This document shows positions 25,383-33,553 of a stretch of 60,175 bases of DNA, piece after piece (positions within the stretch are counted from its first letter, which is position 1; every line of letters starts with the position of its first letter). The translations under genes and the position numbers were made by a program. The DNA comes from Ignavibacteriota bacterium. Its GTDB lineage: Bacteria; Bacteroidota; Ignavibacteria; Kapaibacteriales; UBA2268. The DNA lies in contig JAGQWJ010000013.1 in NCBI GenBank assembly GCA_020437395.1, positions 1 through 60,175 on the forward strand, in the 5' to 3' direction. A model generated the notes under the pieces. That model worked only from the letters and a program-made list of their open reading frames with translations. It had not been told where the DNA came from and did not search any database.

Positions 25383-26936
25383 TTAACTTATTGTTCTTTT
25401 GAAAGATTCAATAAACTTAGCAATTATACTGTCTAACTCAGTTTTAATTTCATCGGTTAAAGCCTTCTCTTTTCTAAGCTTAAACAAGAAATCAGAGTGT
25501 TGTGTATCTAACAACTCCAAAAACTCATTTTCATATCTTTTTAAGTACTCTAACGAAATATCATCTAACATACCAGAAGTAGCAGAGTAAATCAATGCCA
25601 CTTGTTTATCAATTGGCAACGGTTTGTACTGGCCTTGTTTCATTATCTCCGTAAGCACAGCACCTCTTCTGAGTTGTTGTTGAGTTGATTTGTCCAAATC
25701 AGAACCAAATTTTGCAAAAGCTTCCAAAGCTCTAAATTGAGCTAATTCTAATTTCAATGGGCCAGATACTTTCTTCATTGCTTTAATTTGAGCAGCACCA
25801 CCAACACGTGATACAGAGATACCAATATTCAATGCAGGTCTAACACCAGCGTTAAATAAGTTAGGTTCAAGATAAATCTGTCCATCTGTAATCGAAATTA
25901 CGTTAGTTGGAATATAAGCAGATACGTCACCAGCTTGAGTTTCAATAACAGGTAGAGCCGTTAAAGACCCGCCACCTTCTTCATCAGATAATTTGGCCGC
26001 TCTTTCCAATAGTCTAGAGTGAAGATAGAATACGTCACCAGGATAAGCTTCACGCCCCGGAGGTCTTCTTAGTAGTAATGAAACTTGTCTATAAGCAGCA
26101 GCTTGTTTTGATAAGTCATCATAAATAATAAGAGCGTGCTTACCTTGATCTCTGAAAAATTCACCCATTGAAGCACCACAATAAGGAGCAATAAATTGCA
26201 TTGGGGCTGGGTCAGATGCGTTAGCAGTTACAATTATAGTGTATTCCATTGCACCGTGTTTTTCGAGAATAGAAACAACGTTTGCAACAGTTGAACCTTT
26301 TTGTCCTATCGCTACATAAATACAAAATACTGGATCTATTCCTAATTCCTTTGCTTCTTCTGTGTGGGTAAACTTTTGGTTTATAATTGTGTCGATAGCA
26401 ACAGCTGTTTTTCCTGTTTGTCTATCGCCAATTATTAGCTCTCTTTGACCTCTACCAATAGGAATCAATGCATCAATTGGTTTAATACCAGTTTGTAAAG
26501 GCTCACTTACCGGTTGTCTTTTCATCACACCAGGTGCTTTTCTTTCAATTGGTAAGTTTTGAGAAGTTTTAATTTCTCCTTTCCCATCAATAGCTACTCC
26601 TAGTGGATTAACTACTCTTCCCAATAACTCGTTACCAACTGGTACCGAAGCAATTTGTTTTGTTCTTTTTACGGTGTCGCCTTCTTTTACAAGTCTATCA
26701 TCACCAAATAATACTACACCGACATTATCTTCTTCTAGGTTCAAAACCATACCCATTACACCATTTGGAAACTCTACTAGTTCCGATGCCATAACTTGAT
26801 TCAGACCATATACACGTGCTACACCATCACCGACTTGTAATACTGTGCCTGATTCGTATAAATCTGCTTCGTTTTCAAACCCTGATAATTGGCGGCGTAA
26901 TATCGCTGATATTTCTTCTGGTTTTACGTTTGCCAT
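25383..26936 (-). CDS. atpA: F-type ATP synthase alpha subunit
   Basis: 517 residues, standard length. Diagnostic elements: '[17 protein letters not shown]' N-terminus, '[10 protein letters not shown]', the P-loop GDRQTGKT, '[10 protein letters not shown]', '[24 protein letters not shown]', '[26 protein letters not shown]' and '[31 protein letters not shown]' patterns. Alpha carries the non-catalytic nucleotide sites and forms the head with beta, which is not encoded in this window. It follows the disrupted atpH by 38 bases and precedes hldD by one base. Confidence 0.98.
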   Translation of the reverse strand: MANVKPEEISAILRRQLSGFENEADLYESGTVLQVGDGVARVYGLNQVMASELVEFPNGVMGMVLNLEEDNVGVVLFGDDRLVKEGDTVKRTKQIASVPVGNELLGRVVNPLGVAIDGKGEIKTSQNLPIERKAPGVMKRQPVSEPLQTGIKPIDALIPIGRGQRELIIGDRQTGKTAVAIDTIINQKFTHTEEAKELGIDPVFCIYVAIGQKGSTVANVVSILEKHGAMEYTIIVTANASDPAPMQFIAPYCGASMGEFFRDQGKHALIIYDDLSKQAAAYRQVSLLLRRPPGREAYPGDVFYLHSRLLERAAKLSDEEGGGSLTALPVIETQAGDVSAYIPTNVISITDGQIYLEPNLFNAGVRPALNIGISVSRVGGAAQIKAMKKVSGPLKLELAQFRALEAFAKFGSDLDKSTQQQLRRGAVLTEIMKQGQYKPLPIDKQVALIYSATSGMLDDISLEYLKRYENEFLELLDTQHSDFLFKLRKEKALTDEIKTELDSIIAKFIESFKRTIS

Positions 26937-26974
26937 TTAATTACCTTTAATATTAATATTTTAAATTTTCTAAT

Positions 26975-27527
26975 TTATCCAGCTAAAGCCATTTTTAGCT
27001 TGTTAAGCTGATTTTGGATACTTGCATCAAATATCAAATCACTTATTTTAATCTTCAACCCACCCTTAAGAGTAGTATCTATTTTATATTCTGTAAGAAC
27101 AGTTTTTTTAGTCCATTCAACTAATTTAGTTTGAATTTCAGATTTTGCATCATCGTCTAATTCAACAGCAGAATATATTATAACGGGTAATCTATTATTA
27201 TCTTTATTATAAATAATCTCATATTCGATAGCAATATCATCTAATAAATTTTCTCTAGATTTTTCAGTTAATAAAATTTTCTGTTAATAATTTAATAAAA
27301 CTAAAAGTAGTAGGGGAAATGCTTTCTTGGAATACTTCTTCGAAAATAGCAAATTTCTTACTGCTTGAAATTATTGGACTTTCTACTAGATTGCCTAATT
27401 CGTTTGATTTTTCAATTGTATCTAAAATCAAATTGAAATCTGAAAGGACAGTTTCTTGTAAGTTGCCATCTTTTGCTAAATCATAGATCGCTTTTGCATA
27501 TCTCGAAGATACTTTTTTCTCATTCAT
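26975..27527 (-). pseudogene. atpH: F-type ATP synthase delta subunit, reading frame disrupted
   Basis: The first 87 codons (27527 to 27264) read as a good delta-subunit N-terminus ('VSSRYAKAIYDLAKDGNL', 'SPIISSSKKFAIFEEVF', 'FIKLLTEN') and then hit TGA. The remainder of a normal delta protein continues in the +1 frame: 'LLTEKSRENLLDDIAIEYEIIYN' to the C-terminus 'KIKISDLIFDASIQNQLNKLKMALAG', stopping at 26975-26977. The break coincides with an imperfect 16-base tandem duplication (14 of 16 positions visible as TTTTC[A/T]GTTAATAA at 27261 and 27277 on the plus strand). Removing one copy restores a 178-residue protein, the usual size. The second frame has no plausible start. It may be a true mutation, a sequencing or assembly error, or recoding. 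Delta links the head to the b-stalk and is normally essential for coupling. Confidence 0.85.
27261..27290. repeat. Imperfect 16-base tandem duplication inside atpH
   Basis: TTTTCAGTTAATAA at 27261-27274 and TTTTCTGTTAATAA at 27277-27290 differ at one base and are offset by 16. The protein equivalent is a repeated LLTE. Because 16 is not a multiple of three, it shifts the atpH frame. A single extra base in the A4/T4 run next to it would turn a harmless 15-base duplication into the same frameshift. Confidence 0.85.
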
Positions 27528-27540
27528 AGTAATTACTTTA

Positions 27541-28035
27541 TTAATTTTTAGGTAATTTCTCTATTTGTTCTTTAGCCAATTTTAAATGACTATCTTTATC
27601 TAATTTAGTAACTAATATTTTTTCTGTTGCAGTTACAACAAGTTCAGCTACTTCATTTCTTAATTCGCTAATTGCGTCGTTTTTACTTCTTTCTATTTCT
27701 CTTTTAGCTTCTTCAAGCTTTTGTTGTTTATTTTTTTCAGCCTCTTCATTAGCTTTTTGTATGTTTTGCTCAGCTAAATTTTTTGCAGAAGATAAAATTT
27801 GAGAAACTTCTTTTTGTGCATTGTCAAGTTTTTCTTGACTTTCTGCTAATAATTTTTGTGCTTTTTCATTCAAAATATTAGCTTCATCAATAGCATTTTT
27901 TATACCTTCTTCTCTGTTTTGAAGTGATTTTTTCATAGCAGGAAAAGCGAACTTTGAAAGTATAAAAAGTAAAATAATAAAGTTAATAATTGACCAGAAT
28001 ATTAATCCTGGGTTGACATTCATTATATCTTGCAT
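27541..28035 (-). CDS. atpF: F-type ATP synthase subunit b
   Basis: 164 residues: one N-terminal membrane helix (about 9-27, 'GLIFWSIINFIILLFILSKFAFPAMKKSL' within residues 9-37) and a long charged helix with heptad-like A/E/K repeats ('ANEEAEKNKQQKLEEAKREIERSKN'-type stretch at about 94-118). This is the typical peripheral-stalk b subunit. It anchors delta to the membrane and resists rotation. It lies 13 bases before atpH. A hairpin with a T-rich tail lies between it and atpE. Confidence 0.96.
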   Translation of the reverse strand: MQDIMNVNPGLIFWSIINFIILLFILSKFAFPAMKKSLQNREEGIKNAIDEANILNEKAQKLLAESQEKLDNAQKEVSQILSSAKNLAEQNIQKANEEAEKNKQQKLEEAKREIERSKNDAISELRNEVAELVVTATEKILVTKLDKDSHLKLAKEQIEKLPKN

Positions 28036-28072
28036 TAAAATACCTAGATTTAAGTTATTTTTATAAAAAATA

Positions 28073-28096
28073 GAACTCCCATTAGTATGGGAGTTC
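28073..28096 (-). terminator. Hairpin plus T-run between atpE and atpF (partial terminator or mRNA 3'-end stabiliser)
   Basis: A 10-bp stem (GAACTCCCAT paired with ATGGGAGTTC) around a 4-base loop starts 11 bases after the atpE stop codon on the minus strand and is followed by TATTTTTTATAAAAAT. It has the form of an intrinsic terminator. Since atpF, atpH and atpA lie downstream without an obvious separate promoter, partial read-through is likely. Confidence 0.65.
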
Positions 28097-28107
28097 CAAT
28101 ATTATAG

Positions 28108-28326
28108 TTATAGTGCCATCAATAAGCAAATAACCAATGCGAAAAATGCAACACCCTCGATAAGTGCCGCAGCAATAATCATCGTTGTTCTAAGATCTCC
28201 TGCAGCTTCGGGCTGACGACCAGCAGCTTCTAAAGCAGATGCTGCTAAGCGACCAATACCTAACCCAGCACCAAGTACAGATATACCTGCACCTATTCCT
28301 GCACCGAATAATCCTAATCCTTCCAT
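28108..28326 (-). CDS. atpE: F-type ATP synthase subunit c
   Basis: 72 residues forming the two-helix hairpin of the rotor ring. The first helix is glycine-rich ('GAGIGAGISVLGAGLGIG'), the polar loop is R37-Q-P (GRQPEAAGD), and the second helix carries the ion-binding carboxylate E57 ('AALIEGVAFFALVI'). The residues that coordinate Na+ in sodium-type rings (Gln in helix 1, Ser/Thr after the Glu) are not present: Ile24 and Gly58 occupy those places. Proton coupling is therefore the likely mode. It has a good upstream AGGT-type ribosome site and is followed by a hairpin that may raise its relative expression. Confidence 0.97.
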   Translation of the reverse strand: MEGLGLFGAGIGAGISVLGAGLGIGRLAASALEAAGRQPEAAGDLRTTMIIAAALIEGVAFFALVICLLMAL

Positions 28327-28384
28327 TTAATGACCTCTAATATATATTTGAATGAAAAATAATAATTGTTTCTAATTATAAAAA

Positions 28385-29398
28385 TTAATGTGCATGTTCA
28401 TGTTCGTGACTATGTTCACCGATTGCTAACCCAACAAAAATTGCTGTTAACATAGTGAAAATATAAGCTTGTAGGAATGCTACTAATAATTCCAAAAGGT
28501 TTATAAATGTAGCAAAACCAATTATAGGGACAGCCAAAAATATTTCTTGGAATAAAAATAATAGCCCCATTAATGAGAATAATACAGTATGTCCCGCAAC
28601 CATATTCGCAAATAATCGAATTGTCAATGAAAACGGTTTAATAAACATCGAAGCAATCTCTATCGGAACCATTAAAGGAGCTAACCAAATAGGAGCACCT
28701 CCTAATAGATGATGAAACCAAGCTCCAATTCCTGATTCTCTAATTGCTGTATAGTTAATAACTAAAAATGCTGTTATTGCTAATGCTGCGGTAACACCAA
28801 TTGTACCTGTTGCCGTGTGACCACCAGGTAGTAAACCAATTAAGTTCAATACTAATATAAACATAAATAGTGCTATAAAATATGGCAACAATCTCGCCGA
28901 AGCATTACCTGCTATATTTGGTTGAACAATATCATCTCTAATAAATACTATTATTGACTCAAAGAAATTATGAATTCCACTTGGTGCTTTATCACCAGCT
29001 TTTTTAGCTTTTTTAGAAACTGTGAAAAATAATATTACTAATAGTAACATTGCCATCCATTGAAATGCGACCATATTTGTAATTGATAAATTCAAATCAG
29101 GGGCTTGTTTATCAATAGATCTTACAATATGGTGGTGTTCCATAATATAATCGCCAGATTCAACCATATTAGAACGATTACTATAAAAATGAAATTGTCC
29201 TTGGTCATATAGAATTACAGGTAATATGTCTGCATGTAAAGGTCCAAAACTAAACTCTTCATGATCTCCTAGATCGTTTAGGATTTGGGTAACCGGACTT
29301 TCTTCTTCATGTATCGTATTTTCTAAATCATGCTTTAAAGAATCAACTTCTGAAGTTAATTCTTGTTTCAAATTATCTACTTGCTCTGTTGCTGACAT
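28385..29398 (-). CDS. atpB: F-type ATP synthase subunit a
   Basis: 337 residues, longer than the ~270 of proteobacteria because of a charged N-terminal extension (residues 1-~105), as is common in Bacteroidota/Chlorobiota. The core has about five or six membrane helices, and the essential arginine R261 is found in 'FSLTIRLFANMVAGH'. The C-terminal tail is His/Glu-rich (HSHEHEHAH). Subunit a forms the proton half-channels against the c-ring. It is encoded 37 bases after the small AtpI-like gene and 58 bases before atpE. Confidence 0.97.
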   Translation of the reverse strand: MSATEQVDNLKQELTSEVDSLKHDLENTIHEEESPVTQILNDLGDHEEFSFGPLHADILPVILYDQGQFHFYSNRSNMVESGDYIMEHHHIVRSIDKQAPDLNLSITNMVAFQWMAMLLLVILFFTVSKKAKKAGDKAPSGIHNFFESIIVFIRDDIVQPNIAGNASARLLPYFIALFMFILVLNLIGLLPGGHTATGTIGVTAALAITAFLVINYTAIRESGIGAWFHHLLGGAPIWLAPLMVPIEIASMFIKPFSLTIRLFANMVAGHTVLFSLMGLLFLFQEIFLAVPIIGFATFINLLELLVAFLQAYIFTMLTAIFVGLAIGEHSHEHEHAH

Positions 29399-29435
29399 TT
29401 ATTTTGCCTTGTTATTATTTTTAGTTGCAAAATTA

Positions 29436-29717
29436 CTAAAACTTTTTCGTTTTATTGAGATAATTCAACTCAATTATCAAAAAAAATAAATATGATAGTA
29501 TAAAACTTAGTAAAAGTGGAGTTCTTTCTAATTCTAATACAAATAAAAAAAATAATAGTCCAAACAATAATAATCCAAACTTTACTACAACTGAAGTCCA
29601 GTAATAAAAAGTAAAATCCGACCATTCTTTTTTCTTAAGACTAATCTTTGTTGTAACAAGAGAAAAAATAAATCCAATTAGACTTAACGATATCCCAATA
29701 ATTATAGAATTTATCAT
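29436..29717 (-). CDS. Small membrane protein, AtpI-like (ATP synthase assembly region)
   Basis: 93 residues with four hydrophobic segments (about 4-22, 39-49, 50-66, 70-86) and a basic loop 'KISLKKKEW'. Position between atpZ and atpB and its size point to the AtpI/UncI assembly factor for the c-ring, but primary-sequence similarity is too weak for certainty. Its start overlaps the atpZ stop by four bases, indicating translational coupling. Confidence 0.6.
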   Translation of the reverse strand: MINSIIIGISLSLIGFIFSLVTTKISLKKKEWSDFTFYYWTSVVVKFGLLLFGLLFFLFVLELERTPLLLSFILSYLFFLIIELNYLNKTKKF

Positions 29718-29956
29718 TTAATTTTCGGAGAATCATTTTTCTTTTTCAATACTACCTTAAAGAACTTATAAAATGCTACAATAATTCCAAATAAAGATAA
29801 GCTTAAGACCCATAAATGGTTCGTTTCAAATTTATTATCTAACCAATAACCTAATAAAGAGAATAGGCCAACAGTAATTGCAAAATCAAGACCTAAAGTC
29901 ATATAAGGAGATAGTTCTTTGATTATATTCGCTCTATTTTGTTTATCTTTATCCAT
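29714..29956 (-). CDS. atpZ: AtpZ/AtpI family protein
   Basis: 80 residues, two membrane helices. 'LSPYMTLGLDFAITVGLFSLLGYWLDNKFETN' (residues 15-46) followed by 'LWVLSLSLFGIIVAFYKFFKVV' is the AtpZ signature ('G.e.a..v..g.liGyWlD...gt.pw.l..g...G...gf'). AtpZ forms complexes with AtpI and is linked to Mg2+/Ca2+ transport and to ATP synthase assembly. It is the first gene of this operon, and about 100 bases of gene-free DNA lie upstream. Confidence 0.85.
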   Translation of the reverse strand: MDKDKQNRANIIKELSPYMTLGLDFAITVGLFSLLGYWLDNKFETNHLWVLSLSLFGIIVAFYKFFKVVLKKKNDSPKIK

Positions 29957-30057
29957 ATTAAGAACTTATATATGCATTTTAAACAGCTTCAAAATTAGTG
30001 ACTTTTATTTCAAGTTCAAAATTTATTAATAAATAATTTATGAACATTAACTAATAT

Positions 30058-31371
30058 TTATAATCCGTATTTCTTAAGATAATTCAGAATCTTATCAGAA
30101 TAAATGTTTTTAACAGTTCCATACCATTGATTTGATGGAACAATCAATAAAGTACCATAGGATGGTGCATCATCAATATTTAAGTTAGTTGAAGCAATTT
30201 GAGATTCTTCCTCTGGTCTTAATGAATTATCAATATCGTGTACTATAAAAATACATGGGACTTCATAAAACCTATTAATATCAATTGATTTTAAACCAAT
30301 TAATGAAATTGGAATTTTTACTCTAATATTATATCCATTTTCAGTAAGAGTCGAACTTGCCTTGATTGTTTGACTAGCTTCTTTTACTATTTGATTTTCT
30401 TTATCAGATGTTCTTAACTGTACAAAAGGCATTTTTTCGTAAAAATCACCAGGATAAATAGCAATATTATAATAGCTATCTAAATTATTTTCCGTTAAAT
30501 CAATTTTTCTATTTAGAAAATAATATACTTTGTCAGTTTCCAATGGCTTTCTATCTATCCAAATATCAACATAGTCACCAACACATTCTTTGCAATCAGG
30601 TGATATAACTTTATCATCAATAATATCTATGGAAAAATAAATAAACTCACTATCATAAGATGAACTCATTTTAAAAGAAGCGTCTTTTGCTCCCTCCCAA
30701 TCAAATGCACCTTTACTCACATATTTTACTTCATTATTGAATATTGTATTAGAATATCCATCATAAATTATTTTTCCTCTTGGATAAGAGGGTAGTGTTA
30801 CAAAATCAATTTTATAGTCTATATCACCAGAAGTTGTTTTCAAATACTTTTCGTTATTTCTCAGTGTAACATAATTCCTATAACTTTCCTTTGTGAATTT
30901 TCCATCTCTTTCGGTATTAAACTCATCTACTTTGATAAGGTTTCCATTTTGGAAGGTATATCCCCAAATTGTCCAATTAAATTGTTTATGTTTTTGGGTA
31001 ATGTAACAAACATTATCTCGAATTACGACACCTATTTCTAATGGTATTTCATAAAACTCGTATTTGAAACTAGCTATTTCTTTCAAATATCCTTCTATGT
31101 CAGCAAACATATATGCTCTAATAATTTTACCTTTATCACTTTTGTATCTTACAGAGAAGGCTACATCATAGTAACCATCTCCTGTAAAATCACCAACATC
31201 CCAACCCCATATTTGATAACCTCCTTCCGATGGTAGTACGTTTTCTAAATCTTCAATTAGTTTATTATCAAAATATTTTTGTATTTTATTAGCAAATTGA
31301 CCAAATGTCATGCCTTGTCCAAAAGTTACTAAAGGAGTAAGGAATATTAAAAACAAAATGATTCTTTTCAT
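30058..31371 (-). CDS. Secreted protein with CBM9-like domain
   Basis: 437 residues with a signal peptide (MKRIILFLIFLTPLVTFGQ). The first half has 'WGWDVGDFTGDGYYDVAFSVRYK', an FG-GAP/VCBS-like calcium-loop strand (DFTGDGYYD). From about residue 205 a carbohydrate-binding family 9-like domain appears: 'GAFDWEGAKDASFKMSSSYDSEFIYFSIDIIDD' (within 230-265), 'DYVDIWIDRKP', and 'GYNIRVKIPISLIGL'. CBM9-like modules bind sugars or serve as DOMON-like folds in exported proteins. No sorting domain is apparent at the C-terminus, so it is probably periplasmic. It follows the PfkB kinase gene by 19 bases. Confidence 0.65.
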   Translation of the reverse strand: MKRIILFLIFLTPLVTFGQGMTFGQFANKIQKYFDNKLIEDLENVLPSEGGYQIWGWDVGDFTGDGYYDVAFSVRYKSDKGKIIRAYMFADIEGYLKEIASFKYEFYEIPLEIGVVIRDNVCYITQKHKQFNWTIWGYTFQNGNLIKVDEFNTERDGKFTKESYRNYVTLRNNEKYLKTTSGDIDYKIDFVTLPSYPRGKIIYDGYSNTIFNNEVKYVSKGAFDWEGAKDASFKMSSSYDSEFIYFSIDIIDDKVISPDCKECVGDYVDIWIDRKPLETDKVYYFLNRKIDLTENNLDSYYNIAIYPGDFYEKMPFVQLRTSDKENQIVKEASQTIKASSTLTENGYNIRVKIPISLIGLKSIDINRFYEVPCIFIVHDIDNSLRPEEESQIASTNLNIDDAPSYGTLLIVPSNQWYGTVKNIYSDKILNYLKKYGL

Positions 31372-31390
31372 GTTTTTATTTTAAGATTGA

Positions 31391-32380
31391 TTATGAATAA
31401 ATTTTAGAATACAATTTCGTGTGACTTGATTTTAATCTTGCACCATGTTGACTTACAATCTTACTTGCAGATAAAGAAGCTAGATGACCAGCTTTTTCAA
31501 TGGAATTACTATAAATCAATCCATAAAAAAATCCACCAGCATACATATCACCAGCACCAGTACTATCAACAGGTTTAGCTTCGTAGGCAGGAATATTAAT
31601 TTTATTTCCGTTCCATGATATAATTGATCCTTTTGCACTTTTTGTAAATGCAATATTCTTAAATCTCTTTACTAATGATTCTAAAGCACTTTCAGGATTT
31701 GTTGTTTCTGTAAAAGCCATTCCTTCTGTCTCATTGCAAAAAATTAAATCAGACAACGAAGCTATGCTATTTAGTCTTTCTTTAAATAATTCTATTATAA
31801 ATGTATCTGAAAAGGTTAAGGCTATTTTTGTGTCGTATTTTTTAGCAACATTACAGGCATGTAATACAGCTTCATATCCAATATCGTCTGACAACTTATA
31901 TCCTTCAATATATATCCATTCAGATCTTTTAATAGTTTCATCTGAAACAAAATCTTTTTTATAATTCTGAGTCGCACCTAATGAAGTTAGCATTGTTCTT
32001 TCAGAATCTGGAGTGATTAACACCAAACACCTACCAGTATGATCTTTCTCATCTACTGGTGCATCTAAAATTATTCCCAAATTTTGAAATTCATTTGCAT
32101 AGAAAAAGCCATCTTCATCATCTCCTATCATTGTTTTATAAGCTGCTTTACCGCCAAAACTAGAAAAAGCGATTACAGTATTGGCTGCAGAACCACCACT
32201 CGAAACATATTTAGTTCGATTACCCATCATTTTTAAAACAGTTTCCTGTACATCATCAACAACTAATGTCATAGTACCTTTCTCAAGACCTAAATCATTA
32301 ATTTCCTTATCTGTAACTTCGAATTGCATATCTAATAACGCATTACCAATTCCACACAGTTTAATATCTTTATTCATCAT
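31391..32380 (-). CDS. PfkB family carbohydrate/nucleoside kinase (adenosine kinase-like)
   Basis: 329 residues. The ribokinase-fold signatures are 'SGGSAANTVIAFSSFGGKAAYKTMIGDDEDG' (about 61-91) and the C-terminal D272-S-T-G-A-G-D278 with D278 as catalytic base and the GAG anion hole. Start 'CGIGNALLDMQFEV' and 'DHTGRCLVLITPDSERTM' are closest in wording to adenosine-kinase/sugar-kinase proteins common in Bacteroidota and alphaproteobacteria. Substrate specificity is not decided. It is preceded by ddl (1-base gap), so they are co-transcribed. Confidence 0.9.
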   Translation of the reverse strand: MMNKDIKLCGIGNALLDMQFEVTDKEINDLGLEKGTMTLVVDDVQETVLKMMGNRTKYVSSGGSAANTVIAFSSFGGKAAYKTMIGDDEDGFFYANEFQNLGIILDAPVDEKDHTGRCLVLITPDSERTMLTSLGATQNYKKDFVSDETIKRSEWIYIEGYKLSDDIGYEAVLHACNVAKKYDTKIALTFSDTFIIELFKERLNSIASLSDLIFCNETEGMAFTETTNPESALESLVKRFKNIAFTKSAKGSIISWNGNKINIPAYEAKPVDSTGAGDMYAGGFFYGLIYSNSIEKAGHLASLSASKIVSQHGARLKSSHTKLYSKIYS

Positions 32381-32381
32381 T

Positions 32382-33419
32382 TTATTTTCCTCGTTTATAA
32401 CTCTCTATTCCTAATTCTACCAATTGCTCACACAAATCATCGAATGTAATTCCAAATTCTTTTGCAGCCATAGGGAATAGTGACAACTCAGTAAAACCAG
32501 GAATTGTATTAACTTCTAAACAGAATATTTGTCCTTCAGGGGTTACTCTTAGATCAACTCGACAATAATCGCTTGTCCCACAAGCAGCAGAAGCATCTAA
32601 TGAAATACTTTGTGAAAAGGCGTAAATATGGTCGTCTAATATAGCAGGGCAGATATATTCTGTTTTGCCTTTAGTATATTTGTGAATAAAATCATAATAT
32701 CCTTCATCTGGTTTAATTTCTATTACCGGAAGTGCTTCATTATTCAAAATAGAAACTGTAATTTCACGACCTGGTATATATGTCTCAAGAAGTACTTCAT
32801 GTGAAAACTGCGATGCAATATTCAAAGCATTAGTTAAATCATCCAGATTCCCATCTTGAATTACGGTTACACCTACAGCAGAACCTTGATTTATTGGTTT
32901 TACAACTATTGCTCTTCCAAGTTCGCGTCTAATAGATTCAAGTAAATCTAAATCTCCAATACTTTCTTTGTCTATAACTGACCAAGGTGGTGTAGGCACT
33001 CCTGCATGAGCAAAAAGCATTTTACTTGTCATTTTATCCATTGATAGGGAAGAGGATTTAACACCCGAACCAGTGTAAGGTATTCCTCTTAATTCTAGTA
33101 AAGATTGGACAAGTCCATCTTCACCATTTTCACCATGAAGCAACAAAAAAACACAATCTATACCATCAAATATTTCTGAGTTGATACAGTTTATTAATTC
33201 ACGCTTATTATACCTACTTAATTCTTCTTTACTAATGGGTGAGTTATTAATTTCTATAGAATTAATATCAAAAATACCTTCTACTCCATAAGCTGGATCT
33301 ACGGCTATTACTTCATGCCCTTTTCTTACAAGTGCATTATATATTGCTTTTCCACCAAATAAAGAGATGTTTCTTTCGGGGGATATGCCACCCATTAAAA
33401 CTGCAATTTTCATTTTCAA
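32382..33419 (-). CDS. ddl: D-alanine--D-alanine ligase
   Basis: 345 residues, ATP-grasp family. Motifs: 'VLMGGISPERNISLFGGKAI' at the N-terminus, 'LLHGENGEDGLVQSLLELRGIPYTGSGVKSSSLSMDK' (around 94-130), 'VVKPINQGSAVGV', 'GREITVSIL' and the metal-binding 'FCLEVNTIPGFTELSLFP'. It joins two D-alanines for peptidoglycan. A second Met two codons in is an equally possible start. About 130 bases of gene-free DNA separate it from rseP, in which I see no clear element. Confidence 0.95.
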   Translation of the reverse strand: MKMKIAVLMGGISPERNISLFGGKAIYNALVRKGHEVIAVDPAYGVEGIFDINSIEINNSPISKEELSRYNKRELINCINSEIFDGIDCVFLLLHGENGEDGLVQSLLELRGIPYTGSGVKSSSLSMDKMTSKMLFAHAGVPTPPWSVIDKESIGDLDLLESIRRELGRAIVVKPINQGSAVGVTVIQDGNLDDLTNALNIASQFSHEVLLETYIPGREITVSILNNEALPVIEIKPDEGYYDFIHKYTKGKTEYICPAILDDHIYAFSQSISLDASAACGTSDYCRVDLRVTPEGQIFCLEVNTIPGFTELSLFPMAAKEFGITFDDLCEQLVELGIESYKRGK

Positions 33420-33553
33420 CTTATTTAAATTTATTATATGCTTTGAATTACAAAGTTAGTAAAGCTATCGACCATTTCTATAATTAGTTGAAAATTTATA
33501 ATTCTTAATGTTGGGTAATATTTAGATACAATAATAATTAATAAAAGAGAAAT

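Noticed and set aside
28108..28326. Sodium-type c-ring
   Set aside because: The helix-1 Gln and the Ser/Thr after the ion-binding Glu are replaced by Ile24 and Gly58, so proton coupling is more likely.
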